Origin: Marsupella aquatica
Lineage: Eukaryota; Marchantiophyta
Direction of reading: 5' to 3'
Assembly (NCBI GenBank): GCA_973895155.1
Contig: OZ316894.1
Span: 9,362,001-9,426,000 of the forward strand
DNA: 64,000 nt
Of the stretch, positions 1 to 11,059 are shown piece after piece (the first letter of the stretch is position 1; every line of letters begins with the position of its first letter). The notes beneath the pieces were generated by a model. That model searched no databases, was not told the origin of the DNA, and saw nothing but the letters and a program-made list of their open reading frames with translations. Position numbers and translations under genes: made by a program.

Positions 1-2999
1 AAAGCTGTGGATCAATCTGTCTCTTGCACGAGCTAGAAAGAAACTGACACGGATTACTGATATCGAGAAATCCTGACCAGCAAGTGGTACAAATGGGTTT
101 GCAGAGAAAGGCAATTGTACCGTTGCTAGTCACATCAGTAAGATATCGTCAGCTTAACAATATGTGAACCGAAGGAAGTGGACATCCGACACCGCGCCCT
201 GGATGTTGCTATAATTCAGCATTTAGGGTTGAAAAGCCATTAAGTCATTCCTTCACTCAGTTGCCCAATTACCCTGATCAAGTGACTGAACGACAATCTG
301 AGGAAGATGAACACGAACTCCAGCATAGCAGGCATCTTCGAAAATTTGAACCCTCGGAAGTGTGGGAAAGAAGTCTTCCAGAACTTAGACATTTTATTTA
401 ATTTCATTTTAGGGGAAACTTTGTGTAACTCATTTCACATAAACAGTCTTCCGGGAGGTTCACGAATTCATGCCTGTGAAATTTTGTAGAATTTAAACGA
501 AAAGCAATGGCAAAAGAATCCGTCAAGTCAAAACAACTCAATCCATCCATAAATCTAGAACCACAGAGCTGCTTTTCAGAATCTACAAACTCACCACTCG
601 CCTCGTCGTCTCCCAGACTTTGAAGCAAAAGCGGGCCAGACAGCAAAAACATCCATCAGCGGCCCAAAAAATTCAACGCAATTCACAGAGAGACCGAATG
701 ATGAAGGGCCTTCCCCTCGGTAATCTTTTTGAGTAGCGCTGGAGCTGCAATTGCAATGTTGCTCACCAAGACGTGAATGCATCATAGTGGAAAGCAGATT
801 AGAGTACGCATCAAAACAACTGAACGGTTTCCACTCCATCGCTCCTTCATTTTCGTTCCCGAGCTGCGGAAAGAATTTCAATCCTTCAAAGGAAAATCCT
901 CGATCTCTTGTCAAGAATCACGAGTTCAAAACTACGGTTTTCATGAGAAAACGAATACCGTACTACTGAAGAAAGAAACTTCGTATCAGTTTACTGTACC
1001 AACTCAATTTTGTTCTTGCCGAGATTCGAGCACGGACCGACTGACAGCACGAAAAGAACCGAAAAGAACTGAAACAGCCCGGGAAGTGGAAACCACGAAG
1101 TGATGACGTGTCGGTCGTGGCGAGCACCGACATGCCGACGTGTCGGTCTTGCGGGTAACCAGTTGCTGGCTTTAAAAAAAGGTCCCTCTTAGTGAGGGTA
1201 GCCTTTTTGCCAATAGATTATTGGTTTAATTGATCACACGAAGAATCATTGGTTGAGAGGAGTTTCAAGGGTGTGCTATTTCTAATTATAAACAAATATC
1301 ATGCGTATTGCACGTGCTATCAGGTAATTTTTCCTTTCTTTGTATGCAATAGTTTATAGTTGTGTCCTCAACAATCTGTGACGCATTAACATGACGTACT
1401 TTCCCAATAAGTAAAATGATAGAGAAATGAGAAATCTACAACGAATGTTGTGGTCTTTGAATTAAACAATGCATATGACACTGTCAAATAGCAAAAAGTG
1501 TCCAACAAGGAGACAAGAATTAGTAAAGGAGTACTTTCAGGCTTTTCGGTTTTCCTGAGATTTTCCCCTCTGTTTTCTGTCAATGCTTTTGTGATCGTGT
1601 CTCCCAGCTATGAGCCTTTTGTGTTTTGCCCGTGTAATATATATAATTGGCATGTTTGCCACATTACAAAGGGCTAGGACATTCATTAGGGGCTATAGGT
1701 TTTAGTGACTCTAGATAAATTACTATTCATGACCCTCCTATGGGGTTAACTCCAGCTTTACCAAGCTTTCCTGCTTGCTCTTTTTGTAGGGTTTTAGTTC
1801 TTTTTGCATTTGGTTATGACTCTTGACTATTTGGCTTGTTAAGGTTTTCCCATATCTTCTCCCCTTTTGGGGGATGGGACTGATGGGCTTATTTTCCACC
1901 CTGAAACTCCATTCAAGTTGCTATTAATAATCCATCTGGAGCTATACCAGACTTTTCAGTTTGGTGCTCAGTAGGGCTTGATTACTTTTGCCATTGTATG
2001 AGACTTGTGGTTCTTTGGATCTTTGGTCTTCCTAGGATTTCCCCTTGTTTCCCTCTCTTTATAGGGTTTCTTGCATTTGAGATCCTATGGCAGTTTCTGT
2101 TATTTGGCGATCTGAGATATACTTGATCGTACATGTGGGCTTCTCTTCTTTCCTAAAATCTTGATTGGCAAACTTTACAAAGAAGTAAAACAAACCTAGT
2201 AGGCTCCTGTTTCACCGATAGCTTAAATGAACCAAGTTACAGGTATGCTTTTCACCCACCACTTGAGTGAGAACTAAGATGAACCACTATGCAGAATGAT
2301 GGGCTTCTGCTTCACCACACAATATATATTATAATGTGTGATTGAAGTCTACCTTTCCTGATCTACTGGGCAGAGTGAAGCCATAGGTCATAATTTATCT
2401 GGTAGGTTCAATGATTTAAATATTTAGATATGATTGTGAATAGAGAAGGGCATGGGTATTCTGGGTAAGGGAGCCCTTCCTATGCATACTCAACAATATC
2501 TGGGTAAGTTTACTTGCCTTGGAAAAGGTTGCACACTTGGCCCTGTTACCCTGGAGTCTTGTACTTTTGTACAGTTCCCAAAGGGAAGAAATGTTTTTCC
2601 ATCAGAACAGGTTTTAAGGTTTTTTCCTTTTTGGCCAAGGTGAAGAAGAGCCAAGATCAGATGTGCTCAGAACATTCCTTATCCACCTGTCCTTCAATAG
2701 TTTTGAGCCTTAGATAACACTAGATTTAAGGGTAAGGGTAAGACTCTGGCTATAGGGATCACTGATGAGAAACTGGCTTGTCTAAAGAAGAAGAAAAAAA
2801 ACTACACTGTTCACCATAATTAGTGTTATGCAAAAATTAATGTTAGTATAAAATTAGGGCAATTTTGGTAGTGATTTGAGTCCAATTTAGTCTATTATTC
2901 AGAATGGCTCTTTTTCCACTTTTCTTTAAATTTATAGTAAAAAACTGGATGATATTAAAACCAAAATAACAGTAATTCAAGTGCATTTTTTAAAATAGT
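1..2999. other. Intergenic, no gene recognised
   Basis: Only short open frames without family resemblance occur here. A short hairpin lies at 1175-1209 (CCCTC and GAGGG arms around TTAGT, extended by A-run and T-run arms). ACGT-core motifs cluster at 1104-1150. Nothing else stands out. Confidence 0.6.
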
Positions 3000-3038
3000 T
3001 ACAATCTAATTACTATTAGTTCACACTATAGTGGCAAA

Positions 3039-3148
3039 TAGTGGGGTGAAAAATTGTCCAATTTTCGCCACTAAAAACAACGCTCTTACACACTTGTCCT
3101 GTACTCCATTCCACTTGGAGTACAGTACAGAACAGTGGTGTACAGGAC
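3039..3148. repeat. Two adjacent inverted repeats
   Basis: The first is an imperfect palindrome with arms at 3039-3056 and 3059-3073, sharing a TAGTGG end and a GAAAATTG-like core. The second is a perfect 10-bp stem, CTGTACTCCA at 3099-3108 and TGGAGTACAG at 3116-3125. It is enclosed by a wider pair, GTCCTGTAC at 3096-3104 and GTACAGGAC at 3140-3148. The nested layout resembles the end of a small non-autonomous transposon, but no target-site duplication was identified. Confidence 0.55.
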
Positions 3149-3429
3149 TACAGGAGTTTTGATTTTTAAACTCGCCTGATGACGTTGCCTAGCATGAGCG
3201 CGAATAGTACTGTAGTCCATCCTCTGTTGCAGAAGCCAGAAGGTGACGAGGCGGAGAAGTTGGGCGATAATTAAATTATTCGTCGAAGGACAAGGAGGTT
3301 AGTTCACATGAGTGTCGATAAGTGTCAGATGCACAGATGCAGAAACAGAATCACGCACCCTGAATTGGGTCAGGCCGACATCATTCTCTGGGAATGCCTT
3401 CATGCGAGCAGCAGCGATCTGACCAACGG

Positions 3430-3990
3430 ATTTCTTTTTTGTCCAAACTTTATTGCATGGGTGATCTCTATCGCTCCTATTTTTTACGATCATACTACGG
3501 GTGATCTCTATCGCTCCTAGTTTTTACTCTTTCGGTTTTTGTCCAAACTTTATTGCATGGGTGAGGATCTCTATCGCTCCTATTTTTTTACTCTTTCAGT
3601 ACGTTTTTGGAGTTTGCATTTGCAATCTTTTTTTTTTTACTTGTTTAGAGTCCTGTATGGTTTTGGAGTTTGCATTTTTTCCCGCGTTCTTTTTACTTGT
3701 TGGGAGTCCTGTGTTTGTCTATGCCCTAAACTATATATAGTCCGACAGGACAAAGATCCCAAAGGGGGAGATGCCAAAAGGGCCCAATAAAGGGAGGGAA
3801 GAGTAAATTGCATTTGCCCTCTTTTTCTTGACTTTTTTGAGTTCTGTGTTTGTCTAAACCCTAAACTATATATCCCAGTGTGTTTGTCTACACCCTAAAC
3901 TATATATCACATTGCCATAGGACAAAGACCCCACACAGGGAGATGGCAAAAGGGCCCAATAAAGGGAGAGAAGAGGAAGGACAAAGACAC
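3430..3990. repeat. Cluster of imperfect direct duplications
   Basis: The phrase GTCCAAACTTTATTGCATGG followed by a GATCTCTATCGCTCCTA block occurs twice, and that second block occurs a third time. TTTTGGAGTTTGCATTT occurs twice. CCCTAAACTATATAT occurs three times, near 3726, 3861 and 3893. A block beginning GGACAAAGA and containing GGGCCCAATAAAGGGAG occurs near 3747 and 3921. These are nested local duplications with no coding potential. Confidence 0.75.
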
Positions 3991-4099
3991 CAATCCCAAT
4001 GGCAAAAGGACCTACAAGGGAGTTAGTTACAATGGGCTATGGTGCTGGTTTTCTCCAATGTGACAGTTTTTGCTTCATTTTAAATGTACCCACACTCCA

Positions 4100-4140
4100 T
4101 TCTCCATGGATCGCACTCCATTCTCCATGGATCCACATTT
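4100..4140. repeat. Short tandem duplication
   Basis: A unit of about 22 bp reading CACTCCATTCTCCATGGATC is present twice in a row. Confidence 0.7.
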
Positions 4141-4279
4141 CTTAGTTGCATTGGGATTGGTCTTGTCGAGACGCATCAAATCGGTATGAAACACAATACA
4201 AACGATTCTGTATCGACATACTTACGGTCACATTAGTTTGTGGCATTTTACTATTATTTTTTTGCAATTTTTAGCGTGA

Positions 4280-4800
4280 TTTTTACGGTCATATCTCAGT
4301 CAATCCTTCATGCAATCCGGATTTCTCAAATGATTTGGAAAGCCCTTCTCCTGGCAAGTGAGATCGATCCAAAGTGCGGCCCAAACGGTCTCATGAGGCC
4401 TTGATTAGGTTTCACAGTTTCTTCAATTTTGGCAATAATCTCTTTTGATCAATTTTGGGGGCATATATCAGTTAATCCTTTAAGGAATCCAATTTCTCAG
4501 GTGATTTGGAAATCTCTTTTCCTAGCAAGTCAAATCAATCCCAAGATTGGCCCAAATGGTCACATATTGAGACCGTTAAGCCCTGATTAGGTTTCGTAGT
4601 TTTTCTTCAATTGGTGGAGTGTGCATCTCTTTTGATCAACTTTGGGGGTCATATCCCAGTCACTCCTTCATGGAAGTCATTCTCAAGTGATTTGGCAAGC
4701 TCTTCTCTGAGAGTGTAAGATCAATTCCAAGTGTGGGTCCAATTGGTTCAATATCAACATTGTTATGCTCCGATTACATTTTAGATTTCCTCATCAAGTT
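4280..4800. repeat. Diverged ~180-bp tandem repeat, three units
   Basis: Units begin near 4287, 4460 and 4647. Each starts with a GGTCATATCTCAGTCAATCC-like phrase and continues with TGATTTGGAAA, GCAAGT, GATCAATCC, GGCCCAA, GGTC and GATTAGGTTT phrases in the same order. TTTTGATCAA(C/T)TTTGGGGG precedes the second and third units. They lie just upstream of two Copia-like LTR remnants, so retroelement leader sequence is a plausible but unproven origin. Confidence 0.7.
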
Positions 4801-5006
4801 TTTGTAGCAATTTCCTTCAAGCTCACCTTGTTGGGCATATGCACATTTTCACCCTCTCTAGCATCCTTTTCGAGGCAAACGGACCAAGCTTGGATTCTTT
4901 TTATTTGGTGCAATTTGGGAGGCAAAACCAAAGGTATACAAGATGTTGTGAGAGATGTTATTGCCTAGGTTCTCTCTAGGTCTTTGGTACACGTGCGCCA
5001 AGAGAT

Positions 5007-5354
5007 TGTTAGGATTTACTCTTAGGTCTAGAGTAATGACTGTACCGTAGTTAAGGCTAACCTTAGTCGCAGACTTGGTTAGGTTAATCATGTTGTGCAC
5101 ACTCTATACCCAAGCGATGTTTGCTTGGAGAGTAGGAACTTAGGCTCATTGTTACGGAGCCAATTGAGAGATAGGAAGAGCTTGCGCTGTGGATGCTTGG
5201 TATGGCCGGTAGGCTTAGAGTGCAGTAAAGCTTTTGTGTGTTCCCCTGGATGTAGCCTCATGTGGAGGTGAACCACGTATCTATCTGTGTGACTCTTGTA
5301 CGTGCGTTGGATGGTTCATGGGCTTGTCATTACGATTGTCATCTATGTTCAACA
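5007..5354 (+). mobile_element. Copia-like LTR remnant A
   Basis: The block is 348 bp, begins TGTTAGGA and ends TTCAACA, giving the TG...CA ends of an LTR. Near its 3' end a GGATGTAGCC phrase is followed by GGTGAACCACGTA and a T/G-rich run, a pattern typical of the end of plant Copia LTRs. The next bases do not give a clean primer-binding site. Its length is almost the same as LTR B at 5926-6274, and both share the same ends and the same strand. The two are strongly diverged, so this is an old copy. Confidence 0.55.
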
Positions 5355-5925
5355 GAGGTAGTGCTCAGGCTAGCTACCAAGTCCTCCACCACAACAATTT
5401 AGGGTTGATTTGACCATGGTCCGTGATAGTCGACATACTCTTGCGGATGTTGTGGTAGCAAACCCTTTGCCCCACGAACTCATTGAGATAGTGGCAACTC
5501 ATAGATACAACAGTAGGGGAAGTGGAATCCAAAATAACCATGACAAAGGAGGCAAAATGTGTTGACTTGCTCAAGCTTCATCTGAACCTTTCTCCCCCTT
5601 GATATTGAGATATGTGGGCATCTTCATCATCAGTTTCACCGGCTTCTTGGACAAGCTGCTCATGATATTCACGGATGAATGGGTCTTTTTGGACCCCACT
5701 ATCCATCTTGACCACACATGCCTTACATTGTGCCCAAGCTCAGCAAATTATTGTTGATTCCTCATAGTGGGTGCAATTGTGCCTTTGTAGACTCGGGTGT
5801 AGACGCTTGCCCCCTTACAGGACATTCCTGTCCCACTTGCTGATTTAGTTAGGACACTAGATGTGGACTATTAGCCCTTGCCACATTTTCCAATGTGGAC
5901 ACTAGTCTTTGAGTTTGCACTCATG
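5355..5925. other. Spacer between two LTR remnants
   Basis: The spacer has 571 bp with no intact coding frame. It could be residual internal sequence of a retroelement, but I could not match it to gag or pol. Confidence 0.4.
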
Positions 5926-6274
5926 TGTTAGGGTTAACTCTAGTCTTGGGTTAACTTCTAGTTGCTTAGGCTAAACCACCATTAGGGAGTTAATGGTGAT
6001 TAGCCATGACTCTAGTATCTAGCATATAGTGGGGCTAGAGAGAGCTCCTCTTGGAGACTCATATATGCTCATTGTTGATTGACCTATATAGTTAGGTGCT
6101 AGGAGGAGAGCTTGTACAAAGAGGCTTTGTGTGGCCATGGTGTCCAAAGCTTAGTAAAGCTCTAGCATTCTGTGGACATAGGGTTGACAAAGGTGTACCA
6201 CGTACATCTTGTGTTGGTGTGTGCATGTGCTTGTTGATTGTGCTCTTGGTTGTGTCATGTTAGTTTTCCCAACA
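5926..6274 (+). mobile_element. Copia-like LTR remnant B
   Basis: The block is 349 bp, starts TGTTAGGG and ends TTCCCAACA. Near the end it has GTGGACATAGG followed by GGTGTACCACGTA, like LTR A. A primer-binding site resembling tRNA-Met follows immediately at 6277-6288, which fixes the LTR boundary and orientation. There is no intact gag-pol downstream. Confidence 0.65.
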
Positions 6275-6276
6275 AT

Positions 6277-6288
6277 TGATATCAGATC
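6277..6288 (+). other. Retrotransposon primer-binding site (tRNA-iMet type)
   Basis: TGATATCAGATC differs at two of twelve positions from TGGTATCAGAGC, the usual plant Copia site complementary to the initiator tRNA-Met 3' end. It starts two bases after the LTR end, the expected spacing. Confidence 0.6.
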
Positions 6289-6922
6289 AAAGCTTGGGTG
6301 GTGACAATTTGGAAAGAGAAATTTTAGCAATGCGGTGACTAACGAGATTGAGTCTCCCAATGGTCTTGCTGAGTGTGTGGATGTACGAGGGGGCATGCTC
6401 AAGAGGACTAGTAGACGCTTATAAATTGAGAGGTATGTCAATTTCTTAATTAAACGGTTTTTGGTGGTTCTTGAATTGTTGTTTATTGGAGGCATTGAGT
6501 GGTACAATTGCAGTGGAGACCTATGAGCAACACTCAACTGTAGGCGGAAGAGAGTTTGTCAATTTGGTGGGCAAAATGCTGGAAACGAACAAGCGATGGC
6601 TTCAAACAGAGGGATTGTAGCTTGTTTGAATTGTGAAAGCTATGGAGTAAAGAAAGGGTAGCAACCCATTTTTCAAAATTCTGGTTGCTAGAAATGTTGA
6701 GGTGATTGGAAAGTTTATTTCAGTGGAAGGTTGAAGTGGTGTGGTCATTTTGAACCCAAGAGTGGGCCCAAGAGTAGCCGCAAACAAAGGAGTGTACGCG
6801 ACGCAATTGAAGATATTAATTTGCTGCAGATAAGAGTGTGATGGTGATGACATTTTGATTTGGAAGGGTGCACAAACACATTTCTTAAATAGAAAGAACC
6901 AAAGGTGGGCCTCCCGCTGTTG
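6289..6922. other. Probable degenerate retroelement internal sequence
   Basis: This stretch directly follows an LTR and primer site but holds no recognisable gag. Frames are short and interrupted. Confidence 0.35.
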
Positions 6923-7819
6923 CACTTCCTAAGTCCGATGATGTTTCTTTGAAGTCCTTGAGCAAGAATGTGCCAAGAAAGTGGCCCTACAGCTAGTGTG
7001 TTTGATTTATTATGGGAGCAACTGGCCCCCAAAAGTGTTGGTTGCATGCCACCACCCCTATAATAGTCATAGCCGTTGGATTGGATAAGATCAAATGGCA
7101 AAAATTGTGGCAATATAGTGCAACTCTAGCCATTCGATCTCTGAATCAACAGCCATGGTAAGCAATGCCACCCCCATGCCCCTCCCTTGAGTGAATCTCA
7201 GTTGTTCGATTGGCTTGATTTCACTTCCTAAGTCCGATGATGTTTCTTTGAAGTCCTTGAGCAAGAATGTGCCAAGAAAGTGGCCCTACAGCTAGTGTGT
7301 TTGATTTATTATGGGAGCAACTGGCCCCCAAAAGTGTTGGTTGCATGCCACCACCCCTATAATAGTCATAGCCGTTGGATTGGATAAGATCAAATGGCAA
7401 AAATTGTGGCAATATAGTGCAACTCTAGCCATTCGATCTCTGAATCAACAGCCATGGTAAGCAATGCCACCCCCATGCCCCTCCCTTGAGTGAATCTCAG
7501 TTGTTCGATTGGCTTGATTTCACTTCCTAAGTCCGATGATGTTTCTTTGAAGTCCTTGAGCAAGAATGTGCCAAGAAAGTGGCCCTACAGCTAGTGTGTT
7601 TGATTTATTATGGGAGCAACTGGCCCCCAAAAGTGTTGGTTGCATGCCACCACCCCTATAATAGTCATAGCCGTTGGATTGGATAAGATCAAATGGCAAA
7701 AATTGTGGCAATATAGTGCAACTCTAGCCATTGGATCTCTGAATCAACAGCCATGGTAAGCAATGCCACCCCCATGCCCCTCCCTTGAGTGAATCTCAGT
7801 TGTTCGATTGGCTTGATTG
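6923..7819. repeat. 299-bp tandem triplication
   Basis: Three head-to-tail copies begin at 6923, 7222 and 7521, each starting CACTTCCTAAGTCCGATGAT. Copies are nearly identical; one visible difference is CCATTCGATC becoming CCATTGGATC in the third copy. Each carries the same 63-codon open frame on the minus strand. That is a consequence of the repeat and is not evidence of a gene. Such low divergence beside heavily decayed elements implies a recent duplication, or an assembly artefact. Confidence 0.93.
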
Positions 7820-8507
7820 ACATCAAGAAGGAGGCGCATTTGGTCACCCATCCCTCCCACTTCCCCAACCCGCAACCCTCCTAAACTGTAAGATGTCAAG
7901 GATATGACGGTTTGTGCCTCCCACTTGAATCCTTTACACATCATGGGCTGGGTTGACTGGGCCCGTTATACATACCCACAATTCATTGAGGCCATCCAAT
8001 CTTGCGCATCCAACGGTCACAATCAAACAAGCCCCTACACTTGGTTTACACTCCCTTTACAATAATAGCTATTGATCCAAGAGATCCAACGGTCCAAATT
8101 TAATCATGGGAAACCGACCCTGTCACAGTGGAACAACCCCCTCTCAGTAATTTGCTGCAGGGTTCTTGAAAATCCAAGAGTGCTCTTTACGTGGCATTTC
8201 AACAATTTGAAGGGGCAAATAGTATCCACTTTGGCTCCCCGCGTAATTAGCTTCATGATGGTACTAGCAGCTTTCTAAACAGTCACGAAACTCAATTACC
8301 TTAACACTTAGCTTTGGCGTCGCTGACGCCGAGCTCCCCTATGGTCCAAACCAGGAATGACCATCCGGGGAGGACTTAGGATGGAGAGACTAGTGGGCAA
8401 TGGGGCGTGGCACTGACGAAGGCAAGGTGCTACGTTGGTGACAATTAATCCGTGGACCCCCATGTTATTTTAGAGACAGTTATCTAGAAACTGAAGCCTA
8501 GATGGAC
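7820..8507. other. Intergenic, nothing recognised
   Basis: No gene or clear element is visible. Short phrases such as GATCCAAGAGATCCAACGGTC look like spacer sequence. Confidence 0.5.
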
Positions 8508-9575
8508 CTCCAAATCTAAAGAAAAAAATTTCAAACTGGACAAGTCAATGTTTGACACTTGAAACAATTGCCAAACTTACCAAGACAACCATAATTAACA
8601 TCAATCACAAAACAAGGTGCAATGTGAACTACTTTTTAATGTGTGGGCAGCTTAATTGCCCACTTCAGCAAAACGGTGTTCGACGGTTTTCTCCACGTTA
8701 TCGAAGGGATGCTGGATGCATTTAGGTTGCATCAAAAGTAATCACTTTTCAATTCCTACATGCAGAGATACAAAGAGAGAGAAGTCATTGGTGTCATCAA
8801 ATCACTAACCTTGCATAATTGTATGACAAAAAGTTTCATGGAAACTAATTTCCAATTGTGGAATTCAGAATGGATTGAAAGTTAGAGAAATTTAGAATTT
8901 CATGACCACTTTAGTACTTGATAAAATCTCTCAATGTCACACTCATTGGAAAGCTAGAGAACATTGGAAACTTATAATCTCCTCATAACTCAACTAAATC
9001 TATCAATGTTAAGTTCATTAAACAACTAAAGAAATTCTAAAATTCATAATCTCCTTAGTACTCCATAAAATCTATCAATTTTAGGTTCATTCTCATGGAA
9101 GGGGTCAACATTTCAGGGGCTGTACAACAATTTTTTTAATTTACATTAGAGATTAAAAAATCATGGGTAAAATATATTTTTCAAAATATTTACTCAATTC
9201 TTATCTAATGGTGACAACTCTGAGCTCATCACGACCGTCTCTTCAAGATCTTTCCAACGCCATATTATACGTGAGTTTTCATTATGATTTGACTTAGCAA
9301 TGTCAAATCAAAAATTGTTGTCAAGAAATTTTTATGTTTTGAATAAAATCAAATGGAAATAAAACCGTTATTGGGAGCAATTTTACCTCAATCTTTTTAT
9401 CTTTTGATTTGCATGTCAATTTTTTTTAATTCTTTTTTACAGCATGGCGTCCTAGTTTTTACAGCAAAGTTGCCACAAACACGAATGTAGAAGTTAATTT
9501 TATCCAAAAACAAGTCCTTTCCTGTTTGTGGCATGCCATGATGATGTGGCGTGCTGTGGAGCCAGGAATTTTGGA
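8508..9575 (+). repeat. ~1-kb dispersed repeat, copy 1
   Basis: This stretch aligns along almost its whole length with 47,705-48,645 in the same orientation. Shared phrases, in order, include ATGTTTGACACTTGAAA, ACTTACCAAGACAACCATAA, TTTAATGTGTGGG, AAAGTAATCACTTTTCAATT, CTCATGGAAGGGGTCAACAT and ATCTTTCCAACGCCATATTA. No coding frame survives. It is probably a non-autonomous transposon or part of a larger retroelement. Confidence 0.88.
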
Positions 9576-10689
9576 AAGGACCTCTAATGGGGGTTCGTAA
9601 ACACTAAGGACTTAGACTGGCTGGGGGCTGGTTGGGTCATGGGAAAGGGCCGAACTCAAGGTCAACTGTTTGGACCCCCGAACGGACTTTGAGTTTGAGG
9701 GCTTGAGTGAAAGCTCATCTTGGGCCCAAGGCTAATGGAGTTTACTTCATGCACAACGGACGCTTGGGACACGAGATACGACCCGACCCAGGTTTGGCCG
9801 CTCTGGGGCCCTAGGCGATGATGCGTTCTAAGGGCCTAGGCATGAGCACTGGGTTGGCCCAATCACAACGGGCTACGGCACTTTGCCTACAAATGCCTAA
9901 CTAGAAAGTTGTGGGCATAGCCAGTTGGTGGCATGCCCAGACGTGCGGGTTGGGGTCTAGGTGGGGGACCAAAGTAGGTCCGGGGGTGGCAGGTCTCCCC
10001 AAGCATATACGAGGGGAGTGGTGTCTCCCTGGGGGCTAAAGGCGAGCTGAAATCGTGAGTCGCGATGATCACGACACTAAGGGAAAACGTCAAACAAAAA
10101 TAGTGATAACTTTCCAACGGGAAGTCTGTTGTTGAGCTTGAGTTAGGATGCTAGACTTGGGGAGATCTAGATCTTGTTGGGTTACTTACCGGGATACTTG
10201 GTTGCTTGTGTAGACTGTGAGGACTGTTGAGCGATGGTCGTGTTAGGGAGCAAGTGCGGCTTTGTATGAGAGTGCAAGGGGCATCAAGTTGCTTGCTCAA
10301 GGAGTTCCATGGAGGCGTTTGGGCACCAAGGGCACTTAGGGGTGGGTGTTGGGATTGGTGAGGGCGCTAGGAGGCAAGGTTCACCACTTAAACAAACATA
10401 AGCAAGTTATTCACTTAAAATTTTATAAGAGGGTACAAAATGGTTGAGTTTTGTGATCTTGACACTGAATAATTTTTAACTCAGAGGTCGGTTTGCTGAG
10501 CCATTAAGTATTTCAAAACACTTGTCTTGTGAGTATGTGTGTGATACTAAATTTTTAGTGTGAGCATTTTGGTTTTCCTCAACTTTTCATGACACTTGCA
10601 TGTGGGCTTGCATGAGAGACAAGCTTGGCGATACCACTTGAGCTACATCAATTGGAGGGGAACAGGGAGAGCCCCATGTCTCTTGGAAG
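9576..10689. other. GC-richer spacer upstream of a Copia gag remnant
   Basis: There is no intact gene. The position just 5' of a gag fragment suggests decayed LTR and leader sequence, but I could not fix LTR ends or a primer-binding site. Confidence 0.35.
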
Positions 10690-11053
10690 GTGAGTAGTGC
10701 AAAGTTTGAGGTGGTGAGGTTTGACGGGCGGTCAGATTACTTGCTATGGGAGCGGCAAGTCAAGGGAGTGCTGAAAACAATTGGTTTTAGCAAGACACGT
10801 AAGCCAAAACCTGACACGGTTGGAGACAATGGCTGGAGTGATACCCAGGAGATGGCAATGCTCACTGTCATGCTCTACCAACCACAAGTCATCAAGCAGG
10901 TGGACAATCACTAAAATTGTGTGTCTTTATTTACAATACTCAAGGAGAAGATCACCAGAACGAGCTGTCAAACCGACTCTTCCTATCGTTGAAGTGATGA
11001 GTTTCAGGATGAAAGAAGGTGATGCAAAGATCCAGGATCACAAGACTTGGTAG
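10690..11053 (+). pseudogene. Broken Copia-type gag fragment
   Basis: A 74-codon frame contains the motif AKFEVVRFDGRSDYLLWE, the N-terminal signature of gag in plant Ty1/Copia elements (an AKFEV..F.G...F.LW pattern). It then stops at 10,914. A second frame, offset by one base, continues with FRMKEGDAKIQDH, which resembles the usual gag phrase about 70-80 residues further on. The true ATG is lost (GTG stands there), and the frame is broken by a shift and stops. It is a dead fragment; no protease, integrase or reverse transcriptase follows. Confidence 0.7.
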
Positions 11054-11059
11054 TGGGTC

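Noticed and set aside
3720-3905. Interstitial telomere repeat
   Set aside because: CCCTAAACTATATAT contains only one telomeric unit each time; the periodicity is not telomeric.
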